A stretch of DNA of 64,000 bases. Source: JAKAGZ01 sp963772675 (GTDB taxonomy: Bacteria > Bacteroidota > Ignavibacteria > Ignavibacteriales > Ignavibacteriaceae). The stretch is taken from the NCBI GenBank assembly GCA_963772675.1, contig CAVYYF010000005.1, positions 372,001-436,000 on the forward strand, given 5' to 3'. The position numbers were made by a program, and so were the translations under genes. Below the pieces are notes generated by a model. It ran no database searches and was not told the DNA's origin. It was given only the letters and a program-made list of their open reading frames with translations. Positions 28,914 to 38,226 of the stretch are shown here, one piece after another; positions within the stretch are counted from its first letter, which is position 1; each line of letters opens with the position of its first letter.

Positions 28914-31649
28914 CTACATAATAATATTCCCGTCGCCGTCAATATATTTCACTTCATAGCCCAGAGTTTTTATTCCCGCTTCAAATTTTGATTTGTCGCC
29001 CACAACAACCCAGATTAGGTTTTTCGGTTTTACAACTCTTTTTGCGGCGTCGATAATTTCCTGCGAATTCAGGCTTTTAATTTTGCCTGCGTAAGTATCG
29101 TAGTAATTATCTGCAAGGTCGTATGAAACCATATTTATCAATGAGTTTGCAACACGTCCGTTTGTTTCCCACTGTCCTGGTAATGAAAGGGTGTTTTGCT
29201 CTATTACTTTCTGAACTTCTGCATCAGTAGCGGGTTTCTCGCCGACATACTGACTAATTTCTTTTATCATTTCGGTAATTGATTCTTTCGTCTTATCGGT
29301 TTGAACTATTCCGTAGTACAAATACGGCCTCTGTCCGCGCGCACTTGGGATAGTACTTCCCGATCCGTAAGACCAGTGCTTATCTTCCCGCAGGTTCATA
29401 TTAATTCTTGAAGTGAACATTCCGCCGAGAATTCTGTTCATCATTTCTATTGCAACATTGTCTTTATCTCCATACGGGGGAGCGGGCTCGGCACCAAAAA
29501 TAATTGAAGATTGAGAACCGGGACGATCCATAATATAGATTACAGGTTCATCCTGGTAAGCGACTTCTTTTATTTCCTTTTTCGGCAAATCGCCTGCTTT
29601 CCAGTTTGAAAATAATTTTTCAAGCTTCGGTTTAATTTCATTCATTGTAACGTCGCCTACAATAACTAATGTTGCATTATTCGGCTTAAACCAGGTCTGA
29701 TGAAATTTGACCATTTCATCGCGGGTCAGCTTTGTAACTGTAGATTCAAAACCGGAACCGGTAAAAGGATTTCCGTAAGGATGATCTTTACCATAAACTA
29801 AACCCGGAACAACCCGCAGTCCCATAGTAATCGGGCTTGCCTTTTCTCTTTGAATTCCTACAACAGTTTCTTTGATCAACCGATCAAGTTCTTTTTGCGG
29901 AAATGAAGGTTGAAGAATAACGTCTGCAAAAAGATCCAGTGAAGGATCCAGGTTAGCTTTCAGTGCGGACATGTTGATAAAAGAATTATCAAGGTTGGAA
30001 CCTGTATTCAAAGTAGCGCCAATTATCTGAAGTTGATCGCTTAACTGAAGAGCGTCCATTGTTTTCGTACCTTCGTCCAGCATATTCATAGCCATATTTG
30101 CTGTACCTGCTGAGGAAAATTCATCTGATGCATAACCGGCATCAATCATCATAATAAAATTTACAACGGGTATTGATTTTCTATTTGCAAGAAGAATTTT
30201 CAGGCCGTTTGAAAGCTCGGCTCTCTGTAATTTAGGAAAGTGTGCTGCCGGCGGTGTATCTGTTTCAGGTAATTTTGTGCGATCAGCATCACTGCCGGTT
30301 GTTGCATATTGTGGAAATGGAAGAATTTCCAGTATATATAAGCCATCGCTTAACCATTTTTTGGCTGATTCTTTTAAATCGTTTGCAGTTGTATTGGCAA
30401 TGTAATTATTATAAATTTTATAATGATCAGGCGATCCTCCGTAAACCATATTCTGAGCAAGGATATCAGATTTTCCTCCGAAGCCGCCAACCCTTTCAAT
30501 TCCTCTTACAAAGTTTGCAAAGTATTGGGTCTTCATTTTATTCAGCTCTTTTTCGGTAGGACCATCTTTCAGTACTTTTGTAAGTTCTTCGTCTATTTCT
30601 TTTTCAACTTTTGAAATTTCTACTCCCGGTTTCACATCTGCGGTAATAAAAAACTGACTGCCGATTTCACCCGGCGAATAATAAGCAGAAACACGAGTTG
30701 CAATCTGTTCATCATAAACGAGGCGTTTATAAAGTCTTGATGATTTTCCGGAAGAAAGGATGTCGCTTAATAAATCGAGATGTGCAAGTCCTTTGCTGCC
30801 CCATTGCGGTACGTTCCAGACCATATAAATTCGTGGCTGGGGAACTCTGTCCTGTGCCACCTGCTTGATTGTCCCGGTTCGTTTTGCAGCGTAGTCTTGA
30901 AACTTTGCAACAGGAGGACCCGAAGGAATATCGCCAAAATATTTCTCTGCTTTTTGTTTTGCTTCTTCGGTGTTAATATCACCGGCAATACAAATAACGG
31001 CATTTGCTGCTCCGTAATAACTCTTGAACCATTCGTGCACGTCATCAAGCGACGCCGCATTAAGATCTTCCATTGATCCGATTACGGTCCACGAGTAGGG
31101 ATGGCCTTCCGGATATGTTGCGTGAGTAATCATTTCGCTTGAAATAGCGTATGGTTCATTCTCTCCCTGTCGTTTTTCATTCTGAACTACACCGCGCTGT
31201 TCGTCAAGCTTTCCCTGATCGATTGCTCCTGCAAGGTGTCCCATCCTGTCTGATTCCATCCAGAGTGTAAGGTCGAGTGCAGAAGTTGGAACAGTTTCGA
31301 AATAATTTGTTCTGTCATTGTTTGTTGTTCCGTTTAAATCCGTCGACCCGATTTTTTCCATCACTTTGAAATAATCGTCGTTGTAATTCTCACTACCGTT
31401 GAACATCAAATGTTCGAACAGGTGCGCGAAGCCTGTCTTTCCTGGTTTTTCGTTTTTGGAACCAACGTGGTACCAGACATTAAAAGCGACGATAGGCGCC
31501 TTATGGTCTTCGTGCACTATCAGTGTCAGGCCGTTTTTCAGAACGAATTTTTTGTAGGGTATGTCAATGTTATCAAAACTTTGAGCCAGGATTGATCCCA
31601 GGAATAGTGAAAACATTAACAAAATTGAAAGGACTGCTTTTTGTCTCAT
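28914..31649 (-). CDS. secreted M16 family zinc peptidase (two-domain)
   Basis: A 911-residue inverzincin with a signal peptide (LLMFSLFLGSILAQ). The N-terminal catalytic domain has the inverted zinc motif HLFEH (within GFAHLFEHLMFNG, near residue 80) and the downstream Glu in EQRGVVQNEKR. The second half (about 470-900) is the homologous, catalytically inactive domain, recognisable from LSNGLKILLANRKSIPVVNF. Similar to pitrilysin-like periplasmic peptidases of Bacteroidota. A GGGAG site precedes the ATG. It adds to the set of envelope peptidases in this window. Confidence 0.92.
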   Translation of the reverse strand: MRQKAVLSILLMFSLFLGSILAQSFDNIDIPYKKFVLKNGLTLIVHEDHKAPIVAFNVWYHVGSKNEKPGKTGFAHLFEHLMFNGSENYNDDYFKVMEKIGSTDLNGTTNNDRTNYFETVPTSALDLTLWMESDRMGHLAGAIDQGKLDEQRGVVQNEKRQGENEPYAISSEMITHATYPEGHPYSWTVIGSMEDLNAASLDDVHEWFKSYYGAANAVICIAGDINTEEAKQKAEKYFGDIPSGPPVAKFQDYAAKRTGTIKQVAQDRVPQPRIYMVWNVPQWGSKGLAHLDLLSDILSSGKSSRLYKRLVYDEQIATRVSAYYSPGEIGSQFFITADVKPGVEISKVEKEIDEELTKVLKDGPTEKELNKMKTQYFANFVRGIERVGGFGGKSDILAQNMVYGGSPDHYKIYNNYIANTTANDLKESAKKWLSDGLYILEILPFPQYATTGSDADRTKLPETDTPPAAHFPKLQRAELSNGLKILLANRKSIPVVNFIMMIDAGYASDEFSSAGTANMAMNMLDEGTKTMDALQLSDQLQIIGATLNTGSNLDNSFINMSALKANLDPSLDLFADVILQPSFPQKELDRLIKETVVGIQREKASPITMGLRVVPGLVYGKDHPYGNPFTGSGFESTVTKLTRDEMVKFHQTWFKPNNATLVIVGDVTMNEIKPKLEKLFSNWKAGDLPKKEIKEVAYQDEPVIYIMDRPGSQSSIIFGAEPAPPYGDKDNVAIEMMNRILGGMFTSRINMNLREDKHWSYGSGSTIPSARGQRPYLYYGIVQTDKTKESITEMIKEISQYVGEKPATDAEVQKVIEQNTLSLPGQWETNGRVANSLINMVSYDLADNYYDTYAGKIKSLNSQEIIDAAKRVVKPKNLIWVVVGDKSKFEAGIKTLGYEVKYIDGDGNIIM

Positions 31650-32219
31650 ATCTCCCTCTGTTTTGGTGGTGAAAAAAAATGAGTGGTTAAAAGTCGTATT
31701 TGAGAGGCTAATTTAACTAACGTTCAGTCAAAATCAATGCCGCCGATCCCAAAAATAAAATTTATAATTGATAACCAGTTATTGTCTTTAAAATGTGGAC
31801 ATCTATGATTTAATGGCTTATTATTTTTAGTAGATCTCAAATACATAAGTAGATGTAGAATACAATGTAACAGACAAAATTCAGGAATAACTTAAAGTTC
31901 CGTCGTTCCCCGTGTTAAGGTTCCGGGGGGAAAGTCGCTATTAAAACTCTTGGCCTATAGAGCGGTTCTTATTTTTAAATTATTTATATACCATCACCCT
32001 GGAGTTCAATAATGATTAAAAATGCTTCTAAACCCAAAAATTTGTATATGTTGATTGAGATTTTTAGTGTTTTTTCCAATCTTTTTATTTATTTTGAAAA
32101 CGGTTCTTCATAAAGCAATTCATAAACGAATTAAAAGTGGGGTATTTAACTACTTTTCATCTACGTGTAATAGCCTCTCTTTCTGATGTTAGAATATTGT
32201 AAAACGAGGGAAATATAAA
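31650..32219. other. long intergenic region, no confident gene
   Basis: It separates the divergent M16 and UreH-like genes. A GC-rich patch (about 31896-31950) with TTCCCC...GGGGAA could fold, but matches no riboswitch I know. A 33-codon frame at 32012-32113 has a GGAG site eight bases upstream but no recognisable product. Confidence 0.5.
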
Positions 32220-32891
32220 ATGATAATATTTTTTACGGGGTTTGCTGCAGGTTCTGTTCACGTTTTAACAGGTCCCGATCATCTTGCCGCGGTAGCTCCA
32301 CTTTCCCTCGATAGTAAAAAATCAAATTGGTTGGTAGGTTTTAAATGGGGGCTGGGACACTCAGCCGGAGTAATTCTTGTTGGGGTTCTTGCGCTTCTAT
32401 TCAGGGAACTAATTCCTATCGACCTTATTTCATCTTACAGTGAAAGATTTGTTGGCGTCATTCTTATTGGAATCGGTTTGTGGGGAATTAAAAAGGTATT
32501 TTTTAAAAATGTTCATGTCCACGAACACAAACACGATGGTGAAAGACATATCCATGTTCATGCGCATAATTCATTAGACAGGCACGAAAAAGCTGAAGCA
32601 CATAATCATTCTCACGCCGCTCTCGGAGTAGGGATAATTCATGGTTTTGCAGGCAGCTCTCATTTTCTTGGCGTATTACCTGCACTGGCACTTCCCACCA
32701 GATTTGAAGCAATTACTTATTTGCTTGCGTTTGGAATAGGAACAATAACAGCGATGGTCATTTTTTCTGTAATCATAGGCTCGCTTTCAATAAAATTTGG
32801 ATCGTTTGGAAATAAGGCTTATCGGGGATTGTTAACTGTATTCAGTGTGGCCGCTATTATCATTGGAGGGTTCTGGATTTTCTCTAACTAA
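32220..32891 (+). CDS. UreH/NiCoT-like transition-metal transporter
   Basis: A 223-residue, roughly six-helix membrane protein of the high-affinity nickel / UreH superfamily. The helix motif SVHVLTGPDHLAAVAPLSL is the family hallmark, with a second, GVGIIHGFAGSSHFLG, in the C-terminal half. The cytoplasmic or periplasmic loop between them (about residues 98-140) has more than a dozen His, as in metal-storing loops. Nickel or cobalt is the likely ion, but this is inferred. No urease or hydrogenase genes are in view. It is the first of a run of plus-strand genes, with the pdu pair about 280 bases downstream. Confidence 0.85.
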   Translation: MIIFFTGFAAGSVHVLTGPDHLAAVAPLSLDSKKSNWLVGFKWGLGHSAGVILVGVLALLFRELIPIDLISSYSERFVGVILIGIGLWGIKKVFFKNVHVHEHKHDGERHIHVHAHNSLDRHEKAEAHNHSHAALGVGIIHGFAGSSHFLGVLPALALPTRFEAITYLLAFGIGTITAMVIFSVIIGSLSIKFGSFGNKAYRGLLTVFSVAAIIIGGFWIFSN

Positions 32892-33172
32892 GTAAACGAT
32901 ATCACCAAAGACAATAGTTTTCTCATTTAAAATAAAACAGTTCAATAGAATGACTATGGAACTTACACCTGCCATTTCTTAAACCATTCCGTATATAAAT
33001 AAACGAAATAGACTCAATCCTCAATTCTTTGAATTGTTTGTAAATTTCCATTTCCACGACTAAGACTGAAAGGTGGGCTTATACCCAACAGGTAAACATT
33101 TCAGATTTTTCCGCAAACCCCAATAATTTTCACTAATTTTACTTTGCAGTTTAATTATTATCAGAATAGTCA

Positions 33173-34516
33173 ATGACCAAAACGGAAATATTAGATAAAA
33201 TCCGTGAAGCGGGCGTAATCGGTGCTGGGGGTGGCGGCTTTCCTGCTTACAAAAAACTCGAGGCAAAGGTTGAATATATAATTGCCAACGGTGTCGAATG
33301 TGAACCGCTTCTTTATAAAGATCGTGAAGTTATGCTGAGAGAAACAGAGAAAATGTTAAACGGGCTCGAAATTATTAAAGAACTGACAGGCGCAAAAAAA
33401 GTTACCATAGCAATAAAAGAAAAAAACAGAGATGCTGCAGAATTTATTAAATCTCTTGCAGACAAAAAGGGGATTGAGGTTTTTATCACGAGAAATGTTT
33501 ATCCGGCCGGGGATGAATATATACTTGTTTATGAGATAACAGGGAGAAGGATTCCACCAAACGGTATACCGTTAATGGTGGGGTGTCTTGTGAATAACGC
33601 TGAAACACTTGTAAATATTTCAAACGCTGTTGAGAGTGGACCGGTTACAGAAAAATTCATAACAATTACCGGAGCTGTTAAAAATCCGGTTACTACTTCT
33701 GTGCCTGTTGGAACCAGTTTGTGGGATTGCATCGAATTTGCAGGAGGATTCACGACCAGCGATCCAGTTGCTCTTACAGGCGGAGTAATGATGGGCGGCG
33801 TTGAAACAGATTTTTCGAAGCCGGTAACCAAAACGCTTGGCGGATTAATTATTCTTCCTTCAGATCATACACTTGTAATTAGGAAAACATCTCCCCAAAA
33901 AGTTTATAACAAAACCGGGCACAGCACATGTGACCAATGTTCTTTCTGCACACAATTGTGTCCGCGTTATATTCTCGGCTATCCTATTCAGCCACACCTT
34001 GTTATGCGTGCGCTTCAAATGACGGGCGAAGCAAAAGATACATTAAATCTCTGGGCTGCAAGCTGCTGTGAGTGTAATATTTGCTCATTGTTTGCCTGTC
34101 CCGAAAAACTCGATCCTAAAAACATTTGTACGGATATAAAGTCCAAATTAAAAGAAGAAAAAAAAGGTTTTACAAAAGAACAGATGGATGTAGCATTCAG
34201 AGATGTTCATCCGGCGAGGGAAGGGAGAGAAATACCGATAGCTAATTTGTACCAAAGGCTTGGATTGAAACCTTACGATAGGAAAGCAAGTTTTAAAACT
34301 TTTGATAAAAATACTATTAATGAATTGCTAATTCCGTTGAAATATAATTTTGGGCAGAGAGCAAAACCTATTGTAAGAGTAGGTTCAAAAGTAAAAACCG
34401 GTGAAATGATCGCTTCAACTGAGGAAAATGATTTAAGTGTTCCTGTTCATTCAAGTGTAAATGGAATTGTTAAATCCACATCTGAAAAAGGAATTTTAAT
34501 TTCAGCAAATTATTAG
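33173..34516 (+). CDS. pduS: PduS-like flavin/4Fe-4S cobalamin reductase of a bacterial microcompartment
   Basis: A 447-residue RnfC-like electron carrier. Order: nucleotide/FMN region with GAGGGGFPAYKKL and NGVECEPL, a SLBB domain (about 165-220), two 4Fe-4S motifs CDQCSFCTQLCPRY and CCECNICSLFACPEKL, and a C-terminal barrel-like segment. In the pdu system PduS is a flavoprotein that reduces cobalamin and hands electrons to the shell protein PduT. Its direct pairing with a two-domain BMC gene 14 bases downstream decides for PduS over RnfC. No diol dehydratase or other pdu genes are in this window. Confidence 0.87.
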   Translation: MTKTEILDKIREAGVIGAGGGGFPAYKKLEAKVEYIIANGVECEPLLYKDREVMLRETEKMLNGLEIIKELTGAKKVTIAIKEKNRDAAEFIKSLADKKGIEVFITRNVYPAGDEYILVYEITGRRIPPNGIPLMVGCLVNNAETLVNISNAVESGPVTEKFITITGAVKNPVTTSVPVGTSLWDCIEFAGGFTTSDPVALTGGVMMGGVETDFSKPVTKTLGGLIILPSDHTLVIRKTSPQKVYNKTGHSTCDQCSFCTQLCPRYILGYPIQPHLVMRALQMTGEAKDTLNLWAASCCECNICSLFACPEKLDPKNICTDIKSKLKEEKKGFTKEQMDVAFRDVHPAREGREIPIANLYQRLGLKPYDRKASFKTFDKNTINELLIPLKYNFGQRAKPIVRVGSKVKTGEMIASTEENDLSVPVHSSVNGIVKSTSEKGILISANY

Positions 34517-34530
34517 TTAAGGATTTTTAA

Positions 34531-35079
34531 ATGAAATCAGCAATTGGTTTAATAGAGTTATCAAGCATTGCGAAAGGTATCGAGGTCTCAGATGCAATGT
34601 TGAAACGTGCAGATATAGAAATAATTGTGAACCGGACAATTTGTCCGGGTAAATATATGGTACTTATCGGCGGTGATGTGGATGCGGTTAATTCCAGTAT
34701 AGAAACCGGTATTGAACTAAGTGCTGATGAACACGTTGATAATTTTATTATTCCTAATGTACATCCCTCTATTTTTCCAGCAATCAGCGGGATAAATCCT
34801 GTAGTTGATTTGCAGGCACTCGGGGTAATTGAATCTTTTTCAGTTGCCTCTATTATAGAAGCTGCTGATGCGGCTGTAAAATCCGCCTCGGTGGAATTAA
34901 TAACAGTTTATCTTGCAATGGCAATCGGCGGTAAAGGTTATGTTATGCTTACCGGCGACGTGGCCTCTGTACAGACAGCAGTCGATACCGGTGCTGCGGC
35001 AATTTCAAAAAAAGGTTTACTTGTACAAAAGGTGGTGATCCCTTCTCCGAGAAAAGAAATTTTGCAATCGTGGATTTAA
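34531..35079 (+). CDS. pduT: PduT-like tandem BMC-domain shell protein with 4Fe-4S site
   Basis: A 182-residue protein of two BMC domains (about 1-90 and 95-180; the second starts ALGVIESFSVASIIEAADAA). Such proteins form pseudohexameric trimers in the shell of a bacterial microcompartment. The segment RTICPGKY places a Cys at residue 38, the position that holds the 4Fe-4S cluster in the pore of known PduT. It would pass electrons across the shell to or from PduS. It is 14 bases after pduS and the last gene of the pair. Confidence 0.9.
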   Translation: MKSAIGLIELSSIAKGIEVSDAMLKRADIEIIVNRTICPGKYMVLIGGDVDAVNSSIETGIELSADEHVDNFIIPNVHPSIFPAISGINPVVDLQALGVIESFSVASIIEAADAAVKSASVELITVYLAMAIGGKGYVMLTGDVASVQTAVDTGAAAISKKGLLVQKVVIPSPRKEILQSWI

Positions 35080-35225
35080 CAAAAGATTTTTATAAAAATT
35101 TACTTGCTTATTCAAATATGTCTGATTATATAGTAAGCATAGAATTAATCTATGCTTGAAATATTTTCACAGAAATCCCTTGCTATTTCATACTTAATAC
35201 TAAAATTCCTTTATTTTAAAAGTTT

Positions 35226-35792
35226 ATGATGTTGGATACAGTTTCAAATTTAAATCAGTTTCATCATAGCATATTGGGCAGACTACCCGGTTTATTGATA
35301 TTCCGAATAAATAATTATGAATTTTGCGTCGACTATCAGTCAGTTCGGGAAATTATGCAATTTATTGATGTTGATTCTATCGATAAGAAAAGAGTGACTT
35401 CAGAAATAATTTCACCAAGGGCGAGATATACTTTGGTTAATATTCACGGAATACTTGAATTCCCAAATGTTTCGTTCGGAAACGACAGCAGGCTTATATT
35501 GATTGATACTTTTGGGAAAAAATTCGGGTTTATTGTAGATAAAGTTATTGAATTAATTCCTACAACAGAATTGTTTTCTGATAATGCTTTTGATTTTGCA
35601 CTTCCCCACGAAGGGAAACAGCGATTCAGTGGTGTGTTGAAATATAAAAACAGAAGAATAATGATGCTTAATTTAGAAAAGATCACCAGGGAGTTTGATA
35701 AAGTTGTGGAATTTCCCAGGAAATTAAAAACCACAGAACGCGTAGGGGTAGAAATAAAAAATAAACTAAAACAAGTAATGAGTATTAGCTGA
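35226..35792 (+). CDS. CheW-like domain protein
   Basis: A 188-residue protein with one CheW-like domain: LLIFRINNYEFCVDYQSVREIM, RYTLVNIHGILEFP and KFGFIVDKVIELIPTT match the CheW fold, followed by a polar C-terminal tail. CheW couples chemoreceptors to CheA. No other chemotaxis genes are adjacent, so it may be a stand-alone scaffold or regulatory protein. It follows pduT by 146 bases. Confidence 0.82.
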   Translation: MMLDTVSNLNQFHHSILGRLPGLLIFRINNYEFCVDYQSVREIMQFIDVDSIDKKRVTSEIISPRARYTLVNIHGILEFPNVSFGNDSRLILIDTFGKKFGFIVDKVIELIPTTELFSDNAFDFALPHEGKQRFSGVLKYKNRRIMMLNLEKITREFDKVVEFPRKLKTTERVGVEIKNKLKQVMSIS

Positions 35793-36074
35793 ATTGGAAT
35801 GTGTACAATAATAAAAAATAATTTAACTGCCACAAATCTACCATTCGAATAAATTAGCTTTAACCGTAAGACATTTAAGACAAATAAATTATCTGGCTGC
35901 AAGGAAAAGACGTTACTGTTTGTGGCACCATTTCTATAAATGCTGAAACGAAAAAATCTTCCTTTTACTTCAAAAACATAAATTACCGGCTTCAAAGATT
36001 TCAGGCACGTATGTTGATATATGCTAAGTGGATCAAGGTTATATAGGAAATTATAAGTTAAAAAGGAGTAGCAA

Positions 36075-36500
36075 ATGATTGGAAAGAAATTGAATTACCT
36101 TTTAGCCGTTTTGTTAATCATAACATTCAACATTAATGCTATGGGTAGGGATGATAAGCCCGCTGATCATAGGGTTGATTCAGCACTTGCAAAAGAGAAT
36201 TGCCTTGTTGCATTAAAATCAGATAATGAAGGACTTGTTGAATCTGCGATTGATGTTCTTATTATGATTAAAAAAGTTTATCCGGTTATGGATTTCAAAG
36301 AGGCTGACAAAGAATTAAACAAACTGTCTATAGAGGGAAAGACTCCTTCTATAAGATATAAAGCACAGCTTGCGAGTTTGTATTTTCAATACCCGGGTTT
36401 ATTTACGGGAATAAATGATAAAATTGGGAACAGTATTGCAGAAAACTACAAACTGATTTCCTCAAGGCTTGCTGAAAAGGTACTTACTTACGGCAAGTAA
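36075..36500 (+). CDS. hypothetical exported protein
   Basis: A 141-residue protein of unrecognised family. The N-terminus has a signal peptide (LNYLLAVLLIITFNINAM); the mature part is helical and polar with one Cys. A strong AAGGAG site precedes the ATG, and a good terminator follows, supporting a real single-gene unit. Homologous-looking small proteins that track envelope stress are common, but no function can be assigned. Confidence 0.75.
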   Translation: MIGKKLNYLLAVLLIITFNINAMGRDDKPADHRVDSALAKENCLVALKSDNEGLVESAIDVLIMIKKVYPVMDFKEADKELNKLSIEGKTPSIRYKAQLASLYFQYPGLFTGINDKIGNSIAENYKLISSRLAEKVLTYGK

Positions 36501-36514
36501 ACCTAACCGATAAG

Positions 36515-36549
36515 AAGCCTCCCACAACAGTCAGTGCGGAGGCTTTTTT
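36515..36549 (+). terminator. intrinsic terminator of the exported protein gene
   Basis: AAGCCTCC (36515-36522) pairs with GGAGGCTT (36538-36545), followed by TTTT. It starts 14 bases after the stop. Confidence 0.88.
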
Positions 36550-36746
36550 AAGTACCTATTTTATTCCATTCAAGTCTTTAAGAAATTGATCCACTTTTGC
36601 AATTTAACCTCTACACATTCTTTTATATGTGATTTGATGGGTCTTATTAGCATAATGTCGAATTATATATTTCCTAAGATTTATGAAAAACCTTAATAAA
36701 CATAGACTGTTGTTTTGATATAAAATGCGTGTGATGTTTTGGGAAC

Positions 36747-36786
36747 AAACCCCGGAGCAACTATCTGCCTCGGGGTGTTTTTAATT
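36747..36786. terminator. terminator hairpin at the STAS gene end
   Basis: ACCCCGGAG (36749-36757) pairs with CTCGGGGT (36769-36776) with one bulged G; a T-run follows on the plus strand and a weaker one on the minus strand. It lies directly past the STAS gene stop. Confidence 0.7.
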
Positions 36787-37176
36787 TTAGGCAGCACTAT
36801 CAATTTTATCCAAGCGATCATGTATAGTATCCATGTATTGGATACTATTTATGGCCTGATCTGTTGTATCTAAAATATTAAAAAGTTCCAATGTCCGCGT
36901 TCCGGCAAGAATCGTATGAGCTAGTGAAGGTGGTTTAACTAATCTTAGCTCGCCACCAACTTCAGCTACTTCTTTCAGTATTACTACCAGCACACCAATG
37001 AATGTTGAATCCAAAAATTCACACATGCTTAAGTCAATTACAATTTTTTTGAAGCCCATTTTAATGTCTTCGCGGAGAATCTTTTTCATTTCCGCAGCCT
37101 CTTTATAAGTCGCACGTGTGATATTTACGATTTCTACAACAATATTATCTATAACAAATTTTTTAAAATCTTCCAT
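36787..37176 (-). CDS. STAS domain protein (anti-sigma factor antagonist-like)
   Basis: A 129-residue single STAS domain. The motif KKIVIDLSMCEFLDSTFIGVLV contains the Ser that anti-sigma kinases phosphorylate in SpoIIAA/RsbV-type antagonists, and GELRLVKPP with the final amphipathic helix also fit. It is monocistronic with no kinase or phosphatase partner close by, so the regulated pathway is unknown. Confidence 0.88.
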   Translation of the reverse strand: MEDFKKFVIDNIVVEIVNITRATYKEAAEMKKILREDIKMGFKKIVIDLSMCEFLDSTFIGVLVVILKEVAEVGGELRLVKPPSLAHTILAGTRTLELFNILDTTDQAINSIQYMDTIHDRLDKIDSAA

Positions 37177-37590
37177 TTTGTCCTCTGAAGATTAATAATT
37201 AAATAAATTTTTAAGCAGTTGTCAGAAACTAGTTAATGCCCTATAGTATCACTCCCAAAATATTTTATCCAGTTAGGTTGAGCAGTTACAGGATAATATT
37301 TTCATCGCTCTTAATGCAAGTAACAATTATCGTTCCACATACAAAAAAAGCATTATAGACAAAATAAAAGCTTTTTAAAGTTGTTTGTGTCTTATAATGA
37401 TAAACTAGCGCTAAAGATTGGCTTAGCAAGGGACAAATGAACTTTTCGCATATTACATAATTCATTACCGCAATGAATTTTATTAAACTATCGGTCCGGA
37501 ATATCAAAAGATTAAGTAAACTCATTAAACTTTTAGCTGAATCTTTTTTTTCAATTTTGAATCAAATCACAAGAAATAAAATGAGTTAAT
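37177..37590. other. intergenic region, no gene recognised
   Basis: Between the divergent STAS and DUF2892 genes. The only open frame (37286-37525, minus) lacks any recognisable motif, has poor codon character and is not called. The region probably carries both promoters. Confidence 0.5.
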
Positions 37591-37797
37591 ATGAAAAAGA
37601 ATGTAGGGATAATTGATCGTATTATTAGAAGCGCTGTAGCCCTGGGGATATTATTGCTATATCTTACAAACATAATTCATGGAAGGGCAGCAATATTGCT
37701 GGGAATAGCTGCAATTGTGCTTTTATTCACAAGTTTTACACGCTTTTGTCCCTGTTATTTAAGGTTGAATATAAATACATCTGATAAAAAGGAATGA
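37591..37797 (+). CDS. DUF2892 small inner-membrane protein
   Basis: A 68-residue protein with the DUF2892 (YgaP-type) pattern: MKKNVGIIDRIIRSAVAL, two membrane segments, and a Cys pair in SFTRFCPCYLRL. Such domains often accompany rhodanese or thioredoxin-type redox proteins; here the thioredoxin-like gene follows nine bases on. Confidence 0.85.
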   Translation: MKKNVGIIDRIIRSAVALGILLLYLTNIIHGRAAILLGIAAIVLLFTSFTRFCPCYLRLNINTSDKKE

Positions 37798-37806
37798 CGA
37801 GTTAAC

Positions 37807-38199
37807 ATGATGATAATTATATATACAATAGTTGGTGTAGTACTTTTGATCTTCGGGCTTCAATTTCTAATGGTACTTGCTGCCAGAAAATCCCGTGGAA
37901 AAGAATTGACCGGGTTAAAAGGAAAATTAAAAGGGCTCGAGAAAAAGGGTTCAAAAGGGTTGGTTTATTTTTTCAGTCCTTCCTGTCATGCTTGTAAGGC
38001 CCAAACTCCAATAATTAAAGAATTACAATCTTCAAACAAGAATGTTTTTGATGTTGATATTTCCAGGGATATGGAAACAGCAAAAATATTTGGTATAAAA
38101 GCAACTCCGACAACAATGATTGTGGAGAATGGAACGATCAGCCAGGTATTGCTTGGCGTAAAACAGAAAGATGTTTTAAGAAAGTATCTAAGGAAATAA
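37807..38199 (+). CDS. membrane-anchored thioredoxin-like protein
   Basis: A 130-residue protein with one N-terminal membrane helix (IIIYTIVGVVLLIFGLQFLMVLA) and a thioredoxin fold with an active-site SPSCHACKAQTP (C-x-x-C) and the cis-Pro segment KATPTTMI. It probably acts as a disulfide reductase at the membrane. It is co-transcribed with DUF2892 and converges on trxB. Confidence 0.87.
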   Translation: MMIIIYTIVGVVLLIFGLQFLMVLAARKSRGKELTGLKGKLKGLEKKGSKGLVYFFSPSCHACKAQTPIIKELQSSNKNVFDVDISRDMETAKIFGIKATPTTMIVENGTISQVLLGVKQKDVLRKYLRK

Positions 38200-38226
38200 T
38201 ATTTATTCCCATTTGTTCTGATTCGC

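Noticed and set aside
31896..31950. Possible cobalamin or nickel riboswitch before the UreH-like gene
   Set aside because: No conserved box of a known riboswitch could be matched, and it is 270 bases from the start codon.
32012..32113. 33-codon frame with GGAG upstream
   Set aside because: Product has no recognisable features; one good ribosome site is not enough.
33173..34516. RnfC of an Rnf complex
   Set aside because: No other rnf genes are present and a PduT-type BMC gene follows at once, which fits PduS.
37286..37525. 79-codon open frame on the minus strand
   Set aside because: No motif, poor codon character and no ribosome site; lies in a divergent promoter region.
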